Source: Caloramator sp. E03 (GTDB lineage Bacteria > Bacillota > Clostridia > Clostridiales > Caloramatoraceae). From it: a stretch of DNA of 64,000 nucleotides. How positions within the stretch are numbered: the first letter of the stretch is position 1; the number at the start of each line of letters is the position of its first letter. The notes under the pieces are model-generated. The model had not been told where the DNA came from, did no database searches, and saw only the letters and a list, made by a program, of their open reading frames with translations. This document shows positions 27,107 through 35,143 of this stretch, in pieces. The stretch covers positions 1,175,069 to 1,239,068 of the forward strand of contig NZ_CP040093.1 in NCBI RefSeq assembly GCF_006016075.1. Reading direction: 5' to 3'. The position numbers and the translations under genes are program-made.

Positions 27107-27679
27107 TTATTTAAAAATTATTCTATTTCCTTCAAAGGCTTCAATTGAAGCAAGGGACTCAACCCTTAAGCCTCTTTTTTCTATTTTTTCTCTTCCCTTT
27201 TGAAATGCCTTTTCAATAACAGTTGCAACACCTACGGTTATTGCACCTGACTGCTCTATTATGTCAATAAGACCTAATGCCGCACAACCCTTTGCAAGAA
27301 AGTCATCTATTATAAGAACTCTTTCACCATTATTTAAGTATTTTTTACTAACCCTTATTATATAATCTGTATTCTTTGTGAAAGAATGAACTGTTGATGT
27401 GTATACATTTTCATCAATTATTGAGGAGCTTGTCTTTTTTGCAAATACCACAGGAATAAACCCAAAATGAATTGCTGCAAAAGATGCAACTGCAATACCA
27501 GAGGATTCAATCGTAAGTATTTTATCTACCTTTACATCACTAAATATTCTTTTAAATTCCTTCCCTATTTCATTAAAAAGGCTTGTATCTATTTGGTGGT
27601 TTAAAAAATTATCAACCTTTAATATGGAATTATTTATAACTATTCCGTCCTTTATTATTCTTTCTTTTAAAAGCTCCAT
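27107..27679 (-). CDS. xpt: Xanthine phosphoribosyltransferase
   Basis: 190 residues matching Xpt: [12 protein letters not shown] at the start, [19 protein letters not shown], and the PRPP loop [17 protein letters not shown] (about 120-136). It converts xanthine and PRPP to XMP in purine salvage. GGAGGTG lies 4 nt before ATG 27679. It is the first gene of the operon, directly behind a guanine riboswitch with its own terminator, so purine salvage and nucleoside import (the four downstream genes) should be expressed only when guanine is scarce. Confidence 0.93.
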   Translation of the reverse strand: MELLKERIIKDGIVINNSILKVDNFLNHQIDTSLFNEIGKEFKRIFSDVKVDKILTIESSGIAVASFAAIHFGFIPVVFAKKTSSSIIDENVYTSTVHSFTKNTDYIIRVSKKYLNNGERVLIIDDFLAKGCAALGLIDIIEQSGAITVGVATVIEKAFQKGREKIEKRGLRVESLASIEAFEGNRIIFK

Positions 27680-27690
27680 GATGCACCTCC

Positions 27691-27720
27691 AAAAGAAAAA
27701 CTCCCGGCGATGCCGAGAGT
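27691..27720 (-). terminator. Riboswitch expression-platform terminator
   Basis: On the minus strand ACTCTCGGC-ATC-GCCGGGAGT is followed by TTTTTCTTTT, just before the xpt ribosome binding site. This is the off state of the guanine riboswitch. Confidence 0.88.
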
Positions 27721-27753
27721 ATATAATCCGATAGCAAAAAATATCGAACTACA

Positions 27754-27824
27754 TACTCGTAGTCAGGTTGTTTACGGCATCCTGGTAGAGACACCCGAAC
27801 CGTATTATCGGGCATATACGAGCA
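27754..27824 (-). promoter_or_regulatory. Guanine riboswitch aptamer
   Basis: On the minus strand the P1 arms are CTCGTA and TACGAG. The core has TATA, an L2 TAATACGG, GTCTCTACC, an L3 GCCGTAAAC and CTGACTACGAG. The C in the GACTAC junction is the guanine-specifying position (U in adenine riboswitches). The terminator follows at 27691-27720. It controls xpt and the nucleoside importer. Confidence 0.92.
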
Positions 27825-27931
27825 GTAAATATTCGTATTATTTCGATAGTTTAATTTTATAATAAACATAATACACTATAAAATATTAAAAATCAATTGT
27901 TTTTTTGTAAAACAAAATAATTAGAATATTA

Positions 27932-27964
27932 AAACACCTCAAGCTTAAAGCCCAAGGTGTTTTA
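27932..27964 (-). terminator. Terminator of the 27989-29320 transporter gene
   Basis: AAAACACCT and AGGTGTTTT form a strong hairpin with a T-rich tail on the minus strand, 25 bp beyond the stop. Confidence 0.8.
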
Positions 27965-27988
27965 ATATTTTATTTTATATTCATACTG

Positions 27989-29320
27989 CTACATCTCTGC
28001 TTCAGTAGATAATGTCTTATACACTACATTTCCATTATTAGCTTCTTTTATAAAATCTTTATTAAATTTATGTTCATTAACAAAGGAAATTATTAAAATA
28101 TTTAAAGCCAATATACCAATGAAAACAATGTATGCCCCTCTAAGGCTTCCTGTCAGTGCAATAGATATTCCACTTAACAGGAAATTTATTGAGGTTACTA
28201 TTCCTTGAATAGGGAATATAACACTGTTTACTTTTTCAAACCCATGTCTTCCAAACACTGCTGTTGGCAATGAAGTTGTAAAGTTTGCAGATCCTCCAAT
28301 AGCCATTCCTATCATGAATATTGAAATATATATGGTTAATCTATATTCAAGAACGTTAAGGAATAATGCGATCATATACCATATTCCAAACATCACCATG
28401 GTCTTCTTTGTACCAAATTTATCATCAAGTATCCCAAAAATCCATGATCCAACTACGCCTATCAATGCCAGGAATGTCATCATTCCAATTGCTTGAGTTT
28501 GCGTAAATCCAAGCTGCATGTTCCTTACAACAAGCTGTGTCATAACACCAACAGTAACCAGCTGATATATTCCTGTTGTAATTGCTGCCAGCCATGTCTC
28601 TCTTTCTGAAAGAAGCTTTTTAGTAGTCCACCCTCCATTTGGATCCTCATCTTGCTCAACAAAGTATTCTGCTTCATATACTTCTTTAGTAACGTTATCT
28701 GGATACATATTTCTTTCCTGAGGAGTATCCTTTATGAACAATAAACCTATAATGCCTAAAATAATAGCTAAAATACCGGGTATTATAACACCCTTTTGAA
28801 GTCCAAGGTTATTTACAAAAAATGCTATCATCGGAACATAAAATGCTGATGCCAAATTATGTCCCATGGTAGTATATCCCATAACAACACCTTTTCTCTT
28901 AGGAAACCATTTTGCTACAAGAACTCCTCCAGAAATGTATCCAGCAGACATTATCGCTCCAGTTATTATACATAAACATATTGCATACATTGTAATTGTT
29001 TTTGACAATCCTAAACCAATATAGAAAATACCTGATAAAAACAAACAAATAGCAGAGGTTTTCTTAGCACCTAATTTAATATTAATTTGGCCAAATAATA
29101 TAAAAAATAAAAATCCTACAATTCCAGCTATTGTACCCATACTAAGTACAAGAGAATACTCTATTCCGTTCTTTGCAGCAAATGCTGGAGCAGTAATATT
29201 AGATCCGTCGTTAACCATTCCTACATACAACCAGAACATTGCAGCACAATAGATTATTGTTCCCCAGCCAGCACGGCCAAAACCACCAATTAAATTTTTA
29301 CCTGTTTTTGTTTTTCCCAT
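27989..29320 (-). CDS. MFS transporter, OFA (oxalate/formate antiporter) family, sigma-54 controlled
   Basis: 443 residues, 12 membrane segments with a central loop (about 200-225). The OFA-type pattern is seen in YISGGVLVAKWFPKRKGVVMGYTTMGHNLASAF (about 125-157) and a long Tyr/Glu-rich central loop. It probably moves an aromatic or organic acid substrate of the adjacent catabolic cluster across the membrane. GGGGGGA precedes the ATG. About 140 bp upstream is a -24/-12 element, and 300 bp upstream lie TAATACA/TGTATTA dyads, so expression probably depends on the neighbouring sigma-54 activator. A second OFA transporter is at 47257-48510. Confidence 0.85.
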   Translation of the reverse strand: MGKTKTGKNLIGGFGRAGWGTIIYCAAMFWLYVGMVNDGSNITAPAFAAKNGIEYSLVLSMGTIAGIVGFLFFILFGQINIKLGAKKTSAICLFLSGIFYIGLGLSKTITMYAICLCIITGAIMSAGYISGGVLVAKWFPKRKGVVMGYTTMGHNLASAFYVPMIAFFVNNLGLQKGVIIPGILAIILGIIGLLFIKDTPQERNMYPDNVTKEVYEAEYFVEQDEDPNGGWTTKKLLSERETWLAAITTGIYQLVTVGVMTQLVVRNMQLGFTQTQAIGMMTFLALIGVVGSWIFGILDDKFGTKKTMVMFGIWYMIALFLNVLEYRLTIYISIFMIGMAIGGSANFTTSLPTAVFGRHGFEKVNSVIFPIQGIVTSINFLLSGISIALTGSLRGAYIVFIGILALNILIISFVNEHKFNKDFIKEANNGNVVYKTLSTEAEM

Positions 29321-29459
29321 AAAAATCCCCCCACCATATATAATTTAATAATTACTTTTAAATTTCTAATTAGTTAAGTCTTTTATTTGCCAATTTATAA
29401 TTTTTAAATATTAGACACCTCCTCTTGAAACCGCATTTTATTCTCATTAAGTAAATTTA

Positions 29460-29474
29460 GCAATATTTATGCCA
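29460..29474 (-). promoter_or_regulatory. Sigma-54 promoter of the MFS transporter gene
   Basis: On the minus strand TGGCAT-N5-TTGC: the -24 GG and -12 GC are exactly 10 bp apart. It lies in the 414-bp gap upstream of the transporter; the rest of that gap holds the dyads at 29617-29654 and the 29675-29710 terminator. Confidence 0.75.
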
Positions 29475-29616
29475 ATATTTTAACAATCTTATTTATTTCT
29501 TAAAAAATATTGAAATATATTAATTTTAATAATTTTTTGTTTTTTCAAAATAAAATCTATATAATTCACAATGTTATTAAATTTCCTAAATATATAGATA
29601 TTTCCATTAGAAATGC

Positions 29617-29654
29617 AATACAGTTTTGAATATACTGTAATACATTCTTGTATT
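29617..29654. promoter_or_regulatory. Probable activator-binding dyads (upstream activating sequence)
   Basis: AATACA at 29617-29622 is followed by the dyad TAATACA-TTCT-TGTATT at 29638-29654, about 165 bp upstream of the sigma-54 promoter. The same dyad occurs upstream of the activator gene (32556-32573). Confidence 0.55.
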
Positions 29655-29674
29655 CCTATAAATACAACAAAAAA

Positions 29675-29710
29675 TTTCCGGATATTAGTCAATAGTCTAA
29701 TATCCGGAAA
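29675..29710 (-). terminator. Terminator of the dehydrogenase gene
   Basis: TTTCCGGATATTAG and CTAATATCCGGAAA are perfect 14-bp arms with an 8-nt loop, 25 bp beyond the stop at 29735. Confidence 0.85.
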
Positions 29711-29734
29711 ATTAGTTTTTCACAGTCTAAACTT

Positions 29735-30664
29735 CTATTTATTATATATTACTTTAATTAAATATTCCCTTAGCTCCCTGTTTGATTTTTCAATTTGTTC
29801 AGGAGTCCACTCCTGAAATCCCTTTCCTGTCTTAAACCCAAGCTCCCCTTTTTCAACTTTTTCCTTTAAAAGTGGCGATGGCTCAGTAGAGTTTTCAAGA
29901 TGCTTTAAAATATAGCTGTGAATAGAAAGTGTTAAATCTGTACCCACCATATCAGCATTTTCCATTGGTGCAAGTTTTGGCAATCTTAGTCCAAAACTGT
30001 ATTTTACCGCTTCATCTACTGTTGCTGCATCTGCAATACCTTTTTCAACAATAGATATTGCTTCCCTCCACAACGCATGCTGTAATCTGTTTGCAACAAA
30101 CCCTGGAACGTCTTTATTAACCCTTATAGGGTGCTTTCTTGCATGCTTTAATAATTCAATAGCCTTGTCCATGACTTCTTCAGAAGTATCATTTCCTTTT
30201 ACAACTTCAACAAGTGGGATTAAATATGCTGGATTCCAAAAATGAGTTCCAACTACCCTCCATTTATTTTTGCATTTAGATGCAATTTCCGTAATACTCA
30301 TTACAGAAGTGTTTGTAGCAAATATTGTATCAGGCCTACAATAATTTTCAAGGTTCATAAACAAATTCTGTTTAAGCTCCATATTTTCAGGGATACATTC
30401 AATTACAAAATCCGCATCTTTTGTTGCTTCTTCCATGCTTTCCGTTAACTTTATCCTGCTAAAAATGTCTTTAATTGTATCTTCATCTATTACTCCTTTT
30501 TCTTTGAGCTGATTAAGATTGGATTTAATTTTTTCAACACATTCATATTCAAAGTTTTCTCTTATAAAAATCGTTACCTTTAAATCTTCACATCCTGCAA
30601 ATACCTGGGCAATTCCACTTCCCATAAGCCCCGGTCCAAATATAGTAATATTTTTAATATCCAT
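29735..30664 (-). CDS. 3-hydroxyacyl-CoA-dehydrogenase-family enzyme; candidate 3-hydroxy-5-oxohexanoate dehydrogenase
   Basis: 309 residues. NAD-binding Rossmann motif GPGLMGSGIA (10-19), then DADFVIECIPENMELKQ, ATNTSVMSITEIA, THFWNPAYLIPLVEVV (catalytic His of the family) and PGFVANRLQHALWREA, ending with the C-terminal helical domain. By family it oxidises a 3-hydroxy acid or acyl-CoA with NAD. The setting suggests oxidation of 3-hydroxy-5-oxohexanoate to 3,5-dioxohexanoate in phloroglucinol degradation, which uses an enzyme of this family; alternatives are 3-hydroxybutyryl-CoA or carnitine-type dehydrogenation. GAGGAGG precedes ATG 30664, and it has its own sigma-54 promoter 50 bp upstream. 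Confidence 0.75.
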   Translation of the reverse strand: MDIKNITIFGPGLMGSGIAQVFAGCEDLKVTIFIRENFEYECVEKIKSNLNQLKEKGVIDEDTIKDIFSRIKLTESMEEATKDADFVIECIPENMELKQNLFMNLENYCRPDTIFATNTSVMSITEIASKCKNKWRVVGTHFWNPAYLIPLVEVVKGNDTSEEVMDKAIELLKHARKHPIRVNKDVPGFVANRLQHALWREAISIVEKGIADAATVDEAVKYSFGLRLPKLAPMENADMVGTDLTLSIHSYILKHLENSTEPSPLLKEKVEKGELGFKTGKGFQEWTPEQIEKSNRELREYLIKVIYNK

Positions 30665-30711
30665 AAAAGCCCTCCTCTTTATAAAATTATCTTTAACCCC
30701 ACCTTATATAA

Positions 30712-30727
30712 TGCAAATTACGTGCCA
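30712..30727 (-). promoter_or_regulatory. Sigma-54 promoter of the dehydrogenase gene
   Basis: On the minus strand TTGGCACGTAATTTGCA, a near-perfect match to TGGCAC-N5-TTGCA. It overlaps the last codons of the activator gene and points at the dehydrogenase start at 30664. Confidence 0.88.
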
Positions 30728-32280
30728 ACGTTTTCCATTTCATTATTTAACTTTATACCGAAATACTTCGCTTTCCTGAAAACTGTCGGCTGAGTAACAC
30801 CAAGCACTTTTGCTGCCTTATAAGTACTGCCGTACTTTCTTAAAGCACGCTCTATTATTTCCCTTTCAACTTTAGCTAAGGATTCCTTTAATGATAAATT
30901 ATCACTTCCACTATTTAAAGATATTTTATCGCTTCCTATTATATTAGATATATGACTATAGGAAATACACTTTTCATCATCAATAATAGTAAGCCTTTCT
31001 ATTATATTCTGAAGTTCTCTTACATTTCCTGGCCAGTCATAATACTGCAAAGCCTTTATAGCCATATCATCAAAGTACTTTTCTTTTCCATACTTTCCAT
31101 TGAATTTATCTAAGAAAGTTTGTGCTAAAACGGGTATATCCTCTTTTCTCTCTCGTAGTGATGGGACTCTAATTGGGACAACATTTAACCTGTAATATAA
31201 ATCTTCCCTAAACTTACCTTGTTTTATTAATTCTTTAAGATCTCGGTTTGTTGAAGCTATTACCCTAACGTCCAGCTTAATACTTTTAGTACCACCAAGC
31301 CTCATAAGTTCCTTTTCCTGAAGAACTCTTAGCAGTTTTGTCTGCAGGTTCAATGGCATTTCTCCTATTTCATCAAGAAGGATTGTCCCTCCATTAGCCA
31401 GCTCAAACATTCCTAATTTTTCTTTATTTAAAGCTCCTGTAAAAGCACCTTTTTCATACCCAAACAGTTCTGACTCAATAAGGTTTTCTGGTATAGCAGC
31501 ACAATTTACTTTTATATATGGGCCTTCTTTCCTTTCACTCTTATCATGTATCTCCTTAGCAATAACCTCTTTACCGCTTCCCGTCTCACCGGTTATTAAA
31601 ATTGTAGCCTCTGTCTTTGCAACATAATTTATAAGCTCTCTTATCTCTTTCATATTCGGGCTTTCACATACAAAATTCCCAACCTTTTCATCCTTGCTTC
31701 TATAATAATTTAATTCATTTAAATACTTTTCATTCTTTTTTTGTGTCTTTTCAAGTTTTTCTTTTAGCTTTATAAGCTCTGTTAAATCCCTTATAACGGT
31801 TAAAACCTGTTCAACCTCTCCTTTTTTATTAAAGATAGGATTACCAGTTATTAGGACTGTTTTGTTATTACTTGGTATAGTAAAAAGAGATATTATCTTT
31901 TTCTTTTCCCTAATTACACGCATAGATACATCACAATTTGGCAGAATGTCTTCAACAGCTTCTTCTATATATTTCCCCACTATATCCTGCTCTTTAATCT
32001 CAGTTATTTCAGTATATCCTTTATTTATCGCTATTACCATTCCATCTTTATCAACCAAACATATTCCATCAGAAACAGCATCACCAATTGCAAAAGCACT
32101 TAACTCCCTTTCTTTGTATTTACCAAGTTGCTCTAATTCATTATTTTGATTGGCTATAACTTTTTTATAAAAATTTAAAATATCAAATACTACATCATCT
32201 ACCTCAATAAAATCTACACCCTTTAAATTTTCCATACCTTCCTTTAAAAAAACATCAATTTCAAACATCTTTTTTCCCAT
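30718..32280 (-). CDS. PAS-containing sigma-54-dependent transcriptional activator
   Basis: 520 residues: a short N-terminal region (1-60), a PAS sensor domain (about 65-170), a coiled-coil linker (172-200), and the AAA+ domain with Walker A GETGSGKE (231-238), the sigma-54 contact loop GAFTGA (278-283) and Walker B GGTILLDE (297-304). It ends with a Fis-type HTH (about 484-506: TYKAAKVLGVTQPTVFRKA). The PAS domain may bind an aromatic effector; this is inference. GAGGT precedes ATG 32280. Four sigma-54 promoters lie near it, including one upstream of itself, so it is the likely master activator of the catabolic island. Confidence 0.93.
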   Translation of the reverse strand: MGKKMFEIDVFLKEGMENLKGVDFIEVDDVVFDILNFYKKVIANQNNELEQLGKYKERELSAFAIGDAVSDGICLVDKDGMVIAINKGYTEITEIKEQDIVGKYIEEAVEDILPNCDVSMRVIREKKKIISLFTIPSNNKTVLITGNPIFNKKGEVEQVLTVIRDLTELIKLKEKLEKTQKKNEKYLNELNYYRSKDEKVGNFVCESPNMKEIRELINYVAKTEATILITGETGSGKEVIAKEIHDKSERKEGPYIKVNCAAIPENLIESELFGYEKGAFTGALNKEKLGMFELANGGTILLDEIGEMPLNLQTKLLRVLQEKELMRLGGTKSIKLDVRVIASTNRDLKELIKQGKFREDLYYRLNVVPIRVPSLRERKEDIPVLAQTFLDKFNGKYGKEKYFDDMAIKALQYYDWPGNVRELQNIIERLTIIDDEKCISYSHISNIIGSDKISLNSGSDNLSLKESLAKVEREIIERALRKYGSTYKAAKVLGVTQPTVFRKAKYFGIKLNNEMENVGT

Positions 32281-32320
32281 AATACTTACCTCAAATCATT
32301 AGATTTTTTATATTCCATAA

Positions 32321-32336
32321 TGTATTAAATAATACA
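32321..32336. promoter_or_regulatory. Dyad TGTATTA-AA-TAATACA upstream of the activator gene
   Basis: A 7-bp inverted repeat with a 2-bp spacer, the same half-sites as the upstream dyad but in the opposite order, lying between the sigma-54 promoter and the activator start. It may be an autoregulatory site. Confidence 0.4.
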
Positions 32337-32348
32337 TTTATGTATTGA

Positions 32349-32363
32349 GCAATTTACATACCA
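32349..32363 (-). promoter_or_regulatory. Sigma-54-like promoter of the activator gene
   Basis: On the minus strand TGGTAT-GTAAA-TTGC keeps GG-N10-GC spacing but is weaker than consensus. It would make the activator self-controlled. Confidence 0.5.
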
Positions 32364-32555
32364 ATCATTAAATAAATTTTAAAATAATTTAAAAATTTTA
32401 CAGTGCTTGATTTTTCTTAATTTTTTATATATTATCTTTATGAATATTATATCAGGAAACCTTTTAAAATAAAAAGAATTTTCATACAGAACATTATTTT
32501 AATTCAATTTTGTATTAAAATAATGTTTTATTAAAACAATTTTAATGCTTTTTTG

Positions 32556-32573
32556 TAATACATAATTGTATTA
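32556..32573. promoter_or_regulatory. Activator-binding dyad TAATACA-N4-TGTATTA
   Basis: Perfect 7-bp arms around TAAT, about 200 bp upstream of the -24/-12 element at 32349-32363. A near-identical dyad precedes the MFS transporter gene. The remainder of 32281-32633 is AT-rich with further TGTATT half-sites and no ORF. Confidence 0.55.
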
Positions 32574-32633
32574 TTGTTAATTCTTTATTGTATTATTTTC
32601 CTGCCTTATATACATCAAGATAAAACAAAATAT

Positions 32634-32678
32634 AAATAATAGGCTAACCAGCTTTAAACTGGTTAGCCTATTATTTAT
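32634..32678 (-). terminator. Terminator of ene-reductase gene 1
   Basis: AATAATAGGCTAACCAG and CTGGTTAGCCTATTATT pair with a short loop; the stop codon at 32675 lies in the stem. Confidence 0.85.
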
Positions 32679-34675
32679 ATTTCAGCTGCAGTATCAAAAC
32701 CTGCATGAACTGCAGAATATACATTCCCAATATAGTTACAGTCTCCGATTATATAGACTTCAGTTTCAGGAATTATATGTCTTAGCTCTTCAACTTTATC
32801 TTTTCGTGGTCTCATGCCTAATGCTAATACAACTGTATCTGCTTCATATTCCTTCCACTGGAATTTTGAATTAATAGTTTTGATACCCTTATCGGTAACC
32901 TCCTCTAATTTTGTATTCGTAACAATTTTTACTCCATATTTAGCAAGCAAAGTTTGAAGTGAAAATCTGTTTATTAAGGAAGACCCGTTTAATAGTGCCT
33001 CTGGGCCCATCATTTCTATTAAAGTAACATCCTTACCCTTCATAGCAAGGGCCAAAGCTGACTCTGCACCAGTTAATCCTCCACCTACAACTACAACCTT
33101 TTGCCCTACTTCTACCTTTCCACTGTCTACATCTCCAGCCCAATGAACATGGCTTTTATCTATTCCTGGAACATTGGGTATAAATGGAACAGACCCTACT
33201 GCTATGATTAATGCATCAAAATTTTCTTTCTTAATAGTTTCAGCTGTAACTTCTGTATTAAGCATTATTTTTGCCCCACATTTTAAAGTCTGATTAACAA
33301 TCCAATCTAAATAATTCTTTAAATCTTTCTTAAATTCAAGTCCAACGGCATGATTAAGTGTTCCTCCAAGCCTATCTTCTTTTTCATAGAGTATTACTTC
33401 ATGACCTCTCTGAGCAGCCGTTAGTGCTGCCTGCATTCCTGCAGGTCCCCCTCCTACTATTGCAACTTTCTTTTTAACATCAGCCTTTGGTATTTTACCT
33501 CCTGGGTATTGTGTTTCGCGTCCATTTACAGGGTTAACTGCACATCGTGTTTTTTTAAAGAAAGCTGACCTTCCGCAGCATGTATTGCAGCGTACGCAGG
33601 GGCGTATATCCTCTTTCCTTCCCTGTATGGATTTTCTCATAAACTCAGGATCAGCTACAAAGGGCCTTGCCATAGCAACAAAATCAACTATTCCTCTTGA
33701 TAATATCTCCTCTGCATTATCTAATGTCATAACAGAACCAACTGCTGCCACACACAAATCATCACCAACAGCTTTTTTAATTTCTTCAGCAAAATGTATG
33801 TTAGGCATATATGGTAAGTATAATGGCTGAATCATATACTGAATTGTAAATGGGTTTGGAAGCATTCCTACTGATACGTGAAGAATATCAATTTTATCCT
33901 TTATAAGCTTTACAAACTCTATAACTTCATCAGGCTTCATACCGCCTTCAACAATTTCATCTGCACTTATTCTATATTCAATAATAAAGTCCTCCCCGAC
34001 TCTTCTTCTAACAGCATCTAATAATTCAATGCAAAAACGGGCCCTGTTTTCAAAGCTTCCACCATATCTATCAAGTCGTCTGTTAACATAAGGGGATAAG
34101 AACTGTGCAGGAAGCATCCCATGAGCTCCATGAATCATTACCATCTTAAAACCACTATCTTTACACCTGCCGGCAGCATCAGCATAGTCCTGAATAGTTT
34201 TATTTATAAGAGGAATACTCATTTCTTCAACTTCTGCTGGTGTCTTTCCCTGAAGTTTTGAGAAAAACTCATCAATTTCTGCAGGCTTTGGTGTTGAACT
34301 TACTGGTTTTAGTCCTTTGCTTGCAAGGTTCATTGAATTTGAAAAACGTCCACCATGGTTTAATTCAATTGATATAACCGAACCATATCTTTGTATTTCA
34401 TCTGCTAAATGATCTAAACCTATTTTTACATTATCATCACCAAGATTAAGCTGCCCTTCATGATCCATCGCATGCTGCCAGTTGATTGCTGAATCTCCAA
34501 CTGTAACTATAGCTGCTCCACCTTTTGCAAAGGGCCTGTAGAACTCAATCAATTCCTTTGTAACCCATCCCTCTGGAGTAGCCATACAAGGAACCATAGG
34601 AGCAACTTCAATTCTGTTTTTAAATTCCACCCCTTTTATAGTAATTGGCGTAAAAACATGTTTGTACTTGCTCAT
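32675..34675 (-). CDS. FMN/4Fe-4S/FAD ene-reductase (2,4-dienoyl-CoA reductase/OYE family) 1
   Basis: 666 residues. An Old-Yellow-Enzyme TIM barrel (1-350: NRIEVAPMVP, IELNHGGRFS, MVMIHGAHGMLPAQFLSPY, NRRLDRYGGS) is followed by 4Fe-4S cysteines Cys360, 363, 366 and 378 and by a glutathione-reductase-like FAD/NAD(P)H domain (VAIVGGGPAGMQAA, VVVVGGGLTGAESA). Such enzymes reduce activated C=C bonds or cleave flavanone C rings reductively in anaerobes (enoate reductase, dienoyl-CoA reductase, flavone and flavanone reductases). The exact substrate is inference. It has its own leader with no sigma-54 match and lies downstream of the C-C hydrolase and LysR genes on the same strand. Confidence 0.85.
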   Translation of the reverse strand: MSKYKHVFTPITIKGVEFKNRIEVAPMVPCMATPEGWVTKELIEFYRPFAKGGAAIVTVGDSAINWQHAMDHEGQLNLGDDNVKIGLDHLADEIQRYGSVISIELNHGGRFSNSMNLASKGLKPVSSTPKPAEIDEFFSKLQGKTPAEVEEMSIPLINKTIQDYADAAGRCKDSGFKMVMIHGAHGMLPAQFLSPYVNRRLDRYGGSFENRARFCIELLDAVRRRVGEDFIIEYRISADEIVEGGMKPDEVIEFVKLIKDKIDILHVSVGMLPNPFTIQYMIQPLYLPYMPNIHFAEEIKKAVGDDLCVAAVGSVMTLDNAEEILSRGIVDFVAMARPFVADPEFMRKSIQGRKEDIRPCVRCNTCCGRSAFFKKTRCAVNPVNGRETQYPGGKIPKADVKKKVAIVGGGPAGMQAALTAAQRGHEVILYEKEDRLGGTLNHAVGLEFKKDLKNYLDWIVNQTLKCGAKIMLNTEVTAETIKKENFDALIIAVGSVPFIPNVPGIDKSHVHWAGDVDSGKVEVGQKVVVVGGGLTGAESALALAMKGKDVTLIEMMGPEALLNGSSLINRFSLQTLLAKYGVKIVTNTKLEEVTDKGIKTINSKFQWKEYEADTVVLALGMRPRKDKVEELRHIIPETEVYIIGDCNYIGNVYSAVHAGFDTAAEI

Positions 34676-34849
34676 TGTCTAAACCTCTCTTCCTTCTAAA
34701 TATTCATAATATTTATTCTTATTCTTGTTTTTATTTTAACAAGCCTGTCCAAAAAAAGTAAAATATATATTAGGAATAGAAATCATTCTTAAAAATTATA
34801 AATTAATTTTTAATTACTTTACTTTAAAAAATACATTACAAAAAGACAA

Positions 34850-34884
34850 AATAAAAGGAGCTACTATTCATAGCTCCTTTTATT
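34850..34884 (-). terminator. Terminator after the small membrane-protein gene
   Basis: AATAAAAGGAGCTA and TAGCTCCTTTTATT are perfect 14-bp arms followed by T-rich sequence on the minus strand. Confidence 0.85.
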
Positions 34885-34888
34885 TACT

Positions 34889-35116
34889 TTACTGCATTAA
34901 CTTTTCAAAATTATCTTTATTTTTGGGGGAAGTTATGATCATTACTGTAATAAAAGCTGATATAAAACCACTTATTAAGCCACTTATTCCATTTCCTATA
35001 CCGTTTGCCATAACATCCTTTGGAAATGGTATTATATAATAGTTTACTGCAAAACTTATAATAAAGCAGATAATACCACTAATCAAACCATTTTTAAAAG
35101 CTTCTTTTACTCTCAT
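34889..35116 (-). CDS. Small two-helix membrane protein, unknown function
   Basis: 75 residues with two membrane segments (about 10-30 and 42-62) rich in Gly, Ile and Ser, and short charged ends. I do not recognise a family. GAGGTGAT lies 4-5 nt before ATG 35116. It lies between the PhlG-like hydrolase gene (stop 35144) and a strong terminator, so it is the last gene of the LysR/hydrolase transcript. It may be a small transport or membrane accessory protein for the hydrolase substrate; this is only context. Confidence 0.6.
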   Translation of the reverse strand: MRVKEAFKNGLISGIICFIISFAVNYYIIPFPKDVMANGIGNGISGLISGFISAFITVMIITSPKNKDNFEKLMQ

Positions 35117-35143
35117 ATTATCACCTCATATTAATATTTTTAT

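Noticed and set aside
27630..27869. 79-codon frame upstream of xpt
   Set aside because: It coincides with the guanine riboswitch aptamer and terminator.
34738..34756. Sigma-54 promoter before ene-reductase 1
   Set aside because: TTGGACAGGCTTGTTA on the minus strand lacks the GC dinucleotide 10 bp after GG, so it does not fit.
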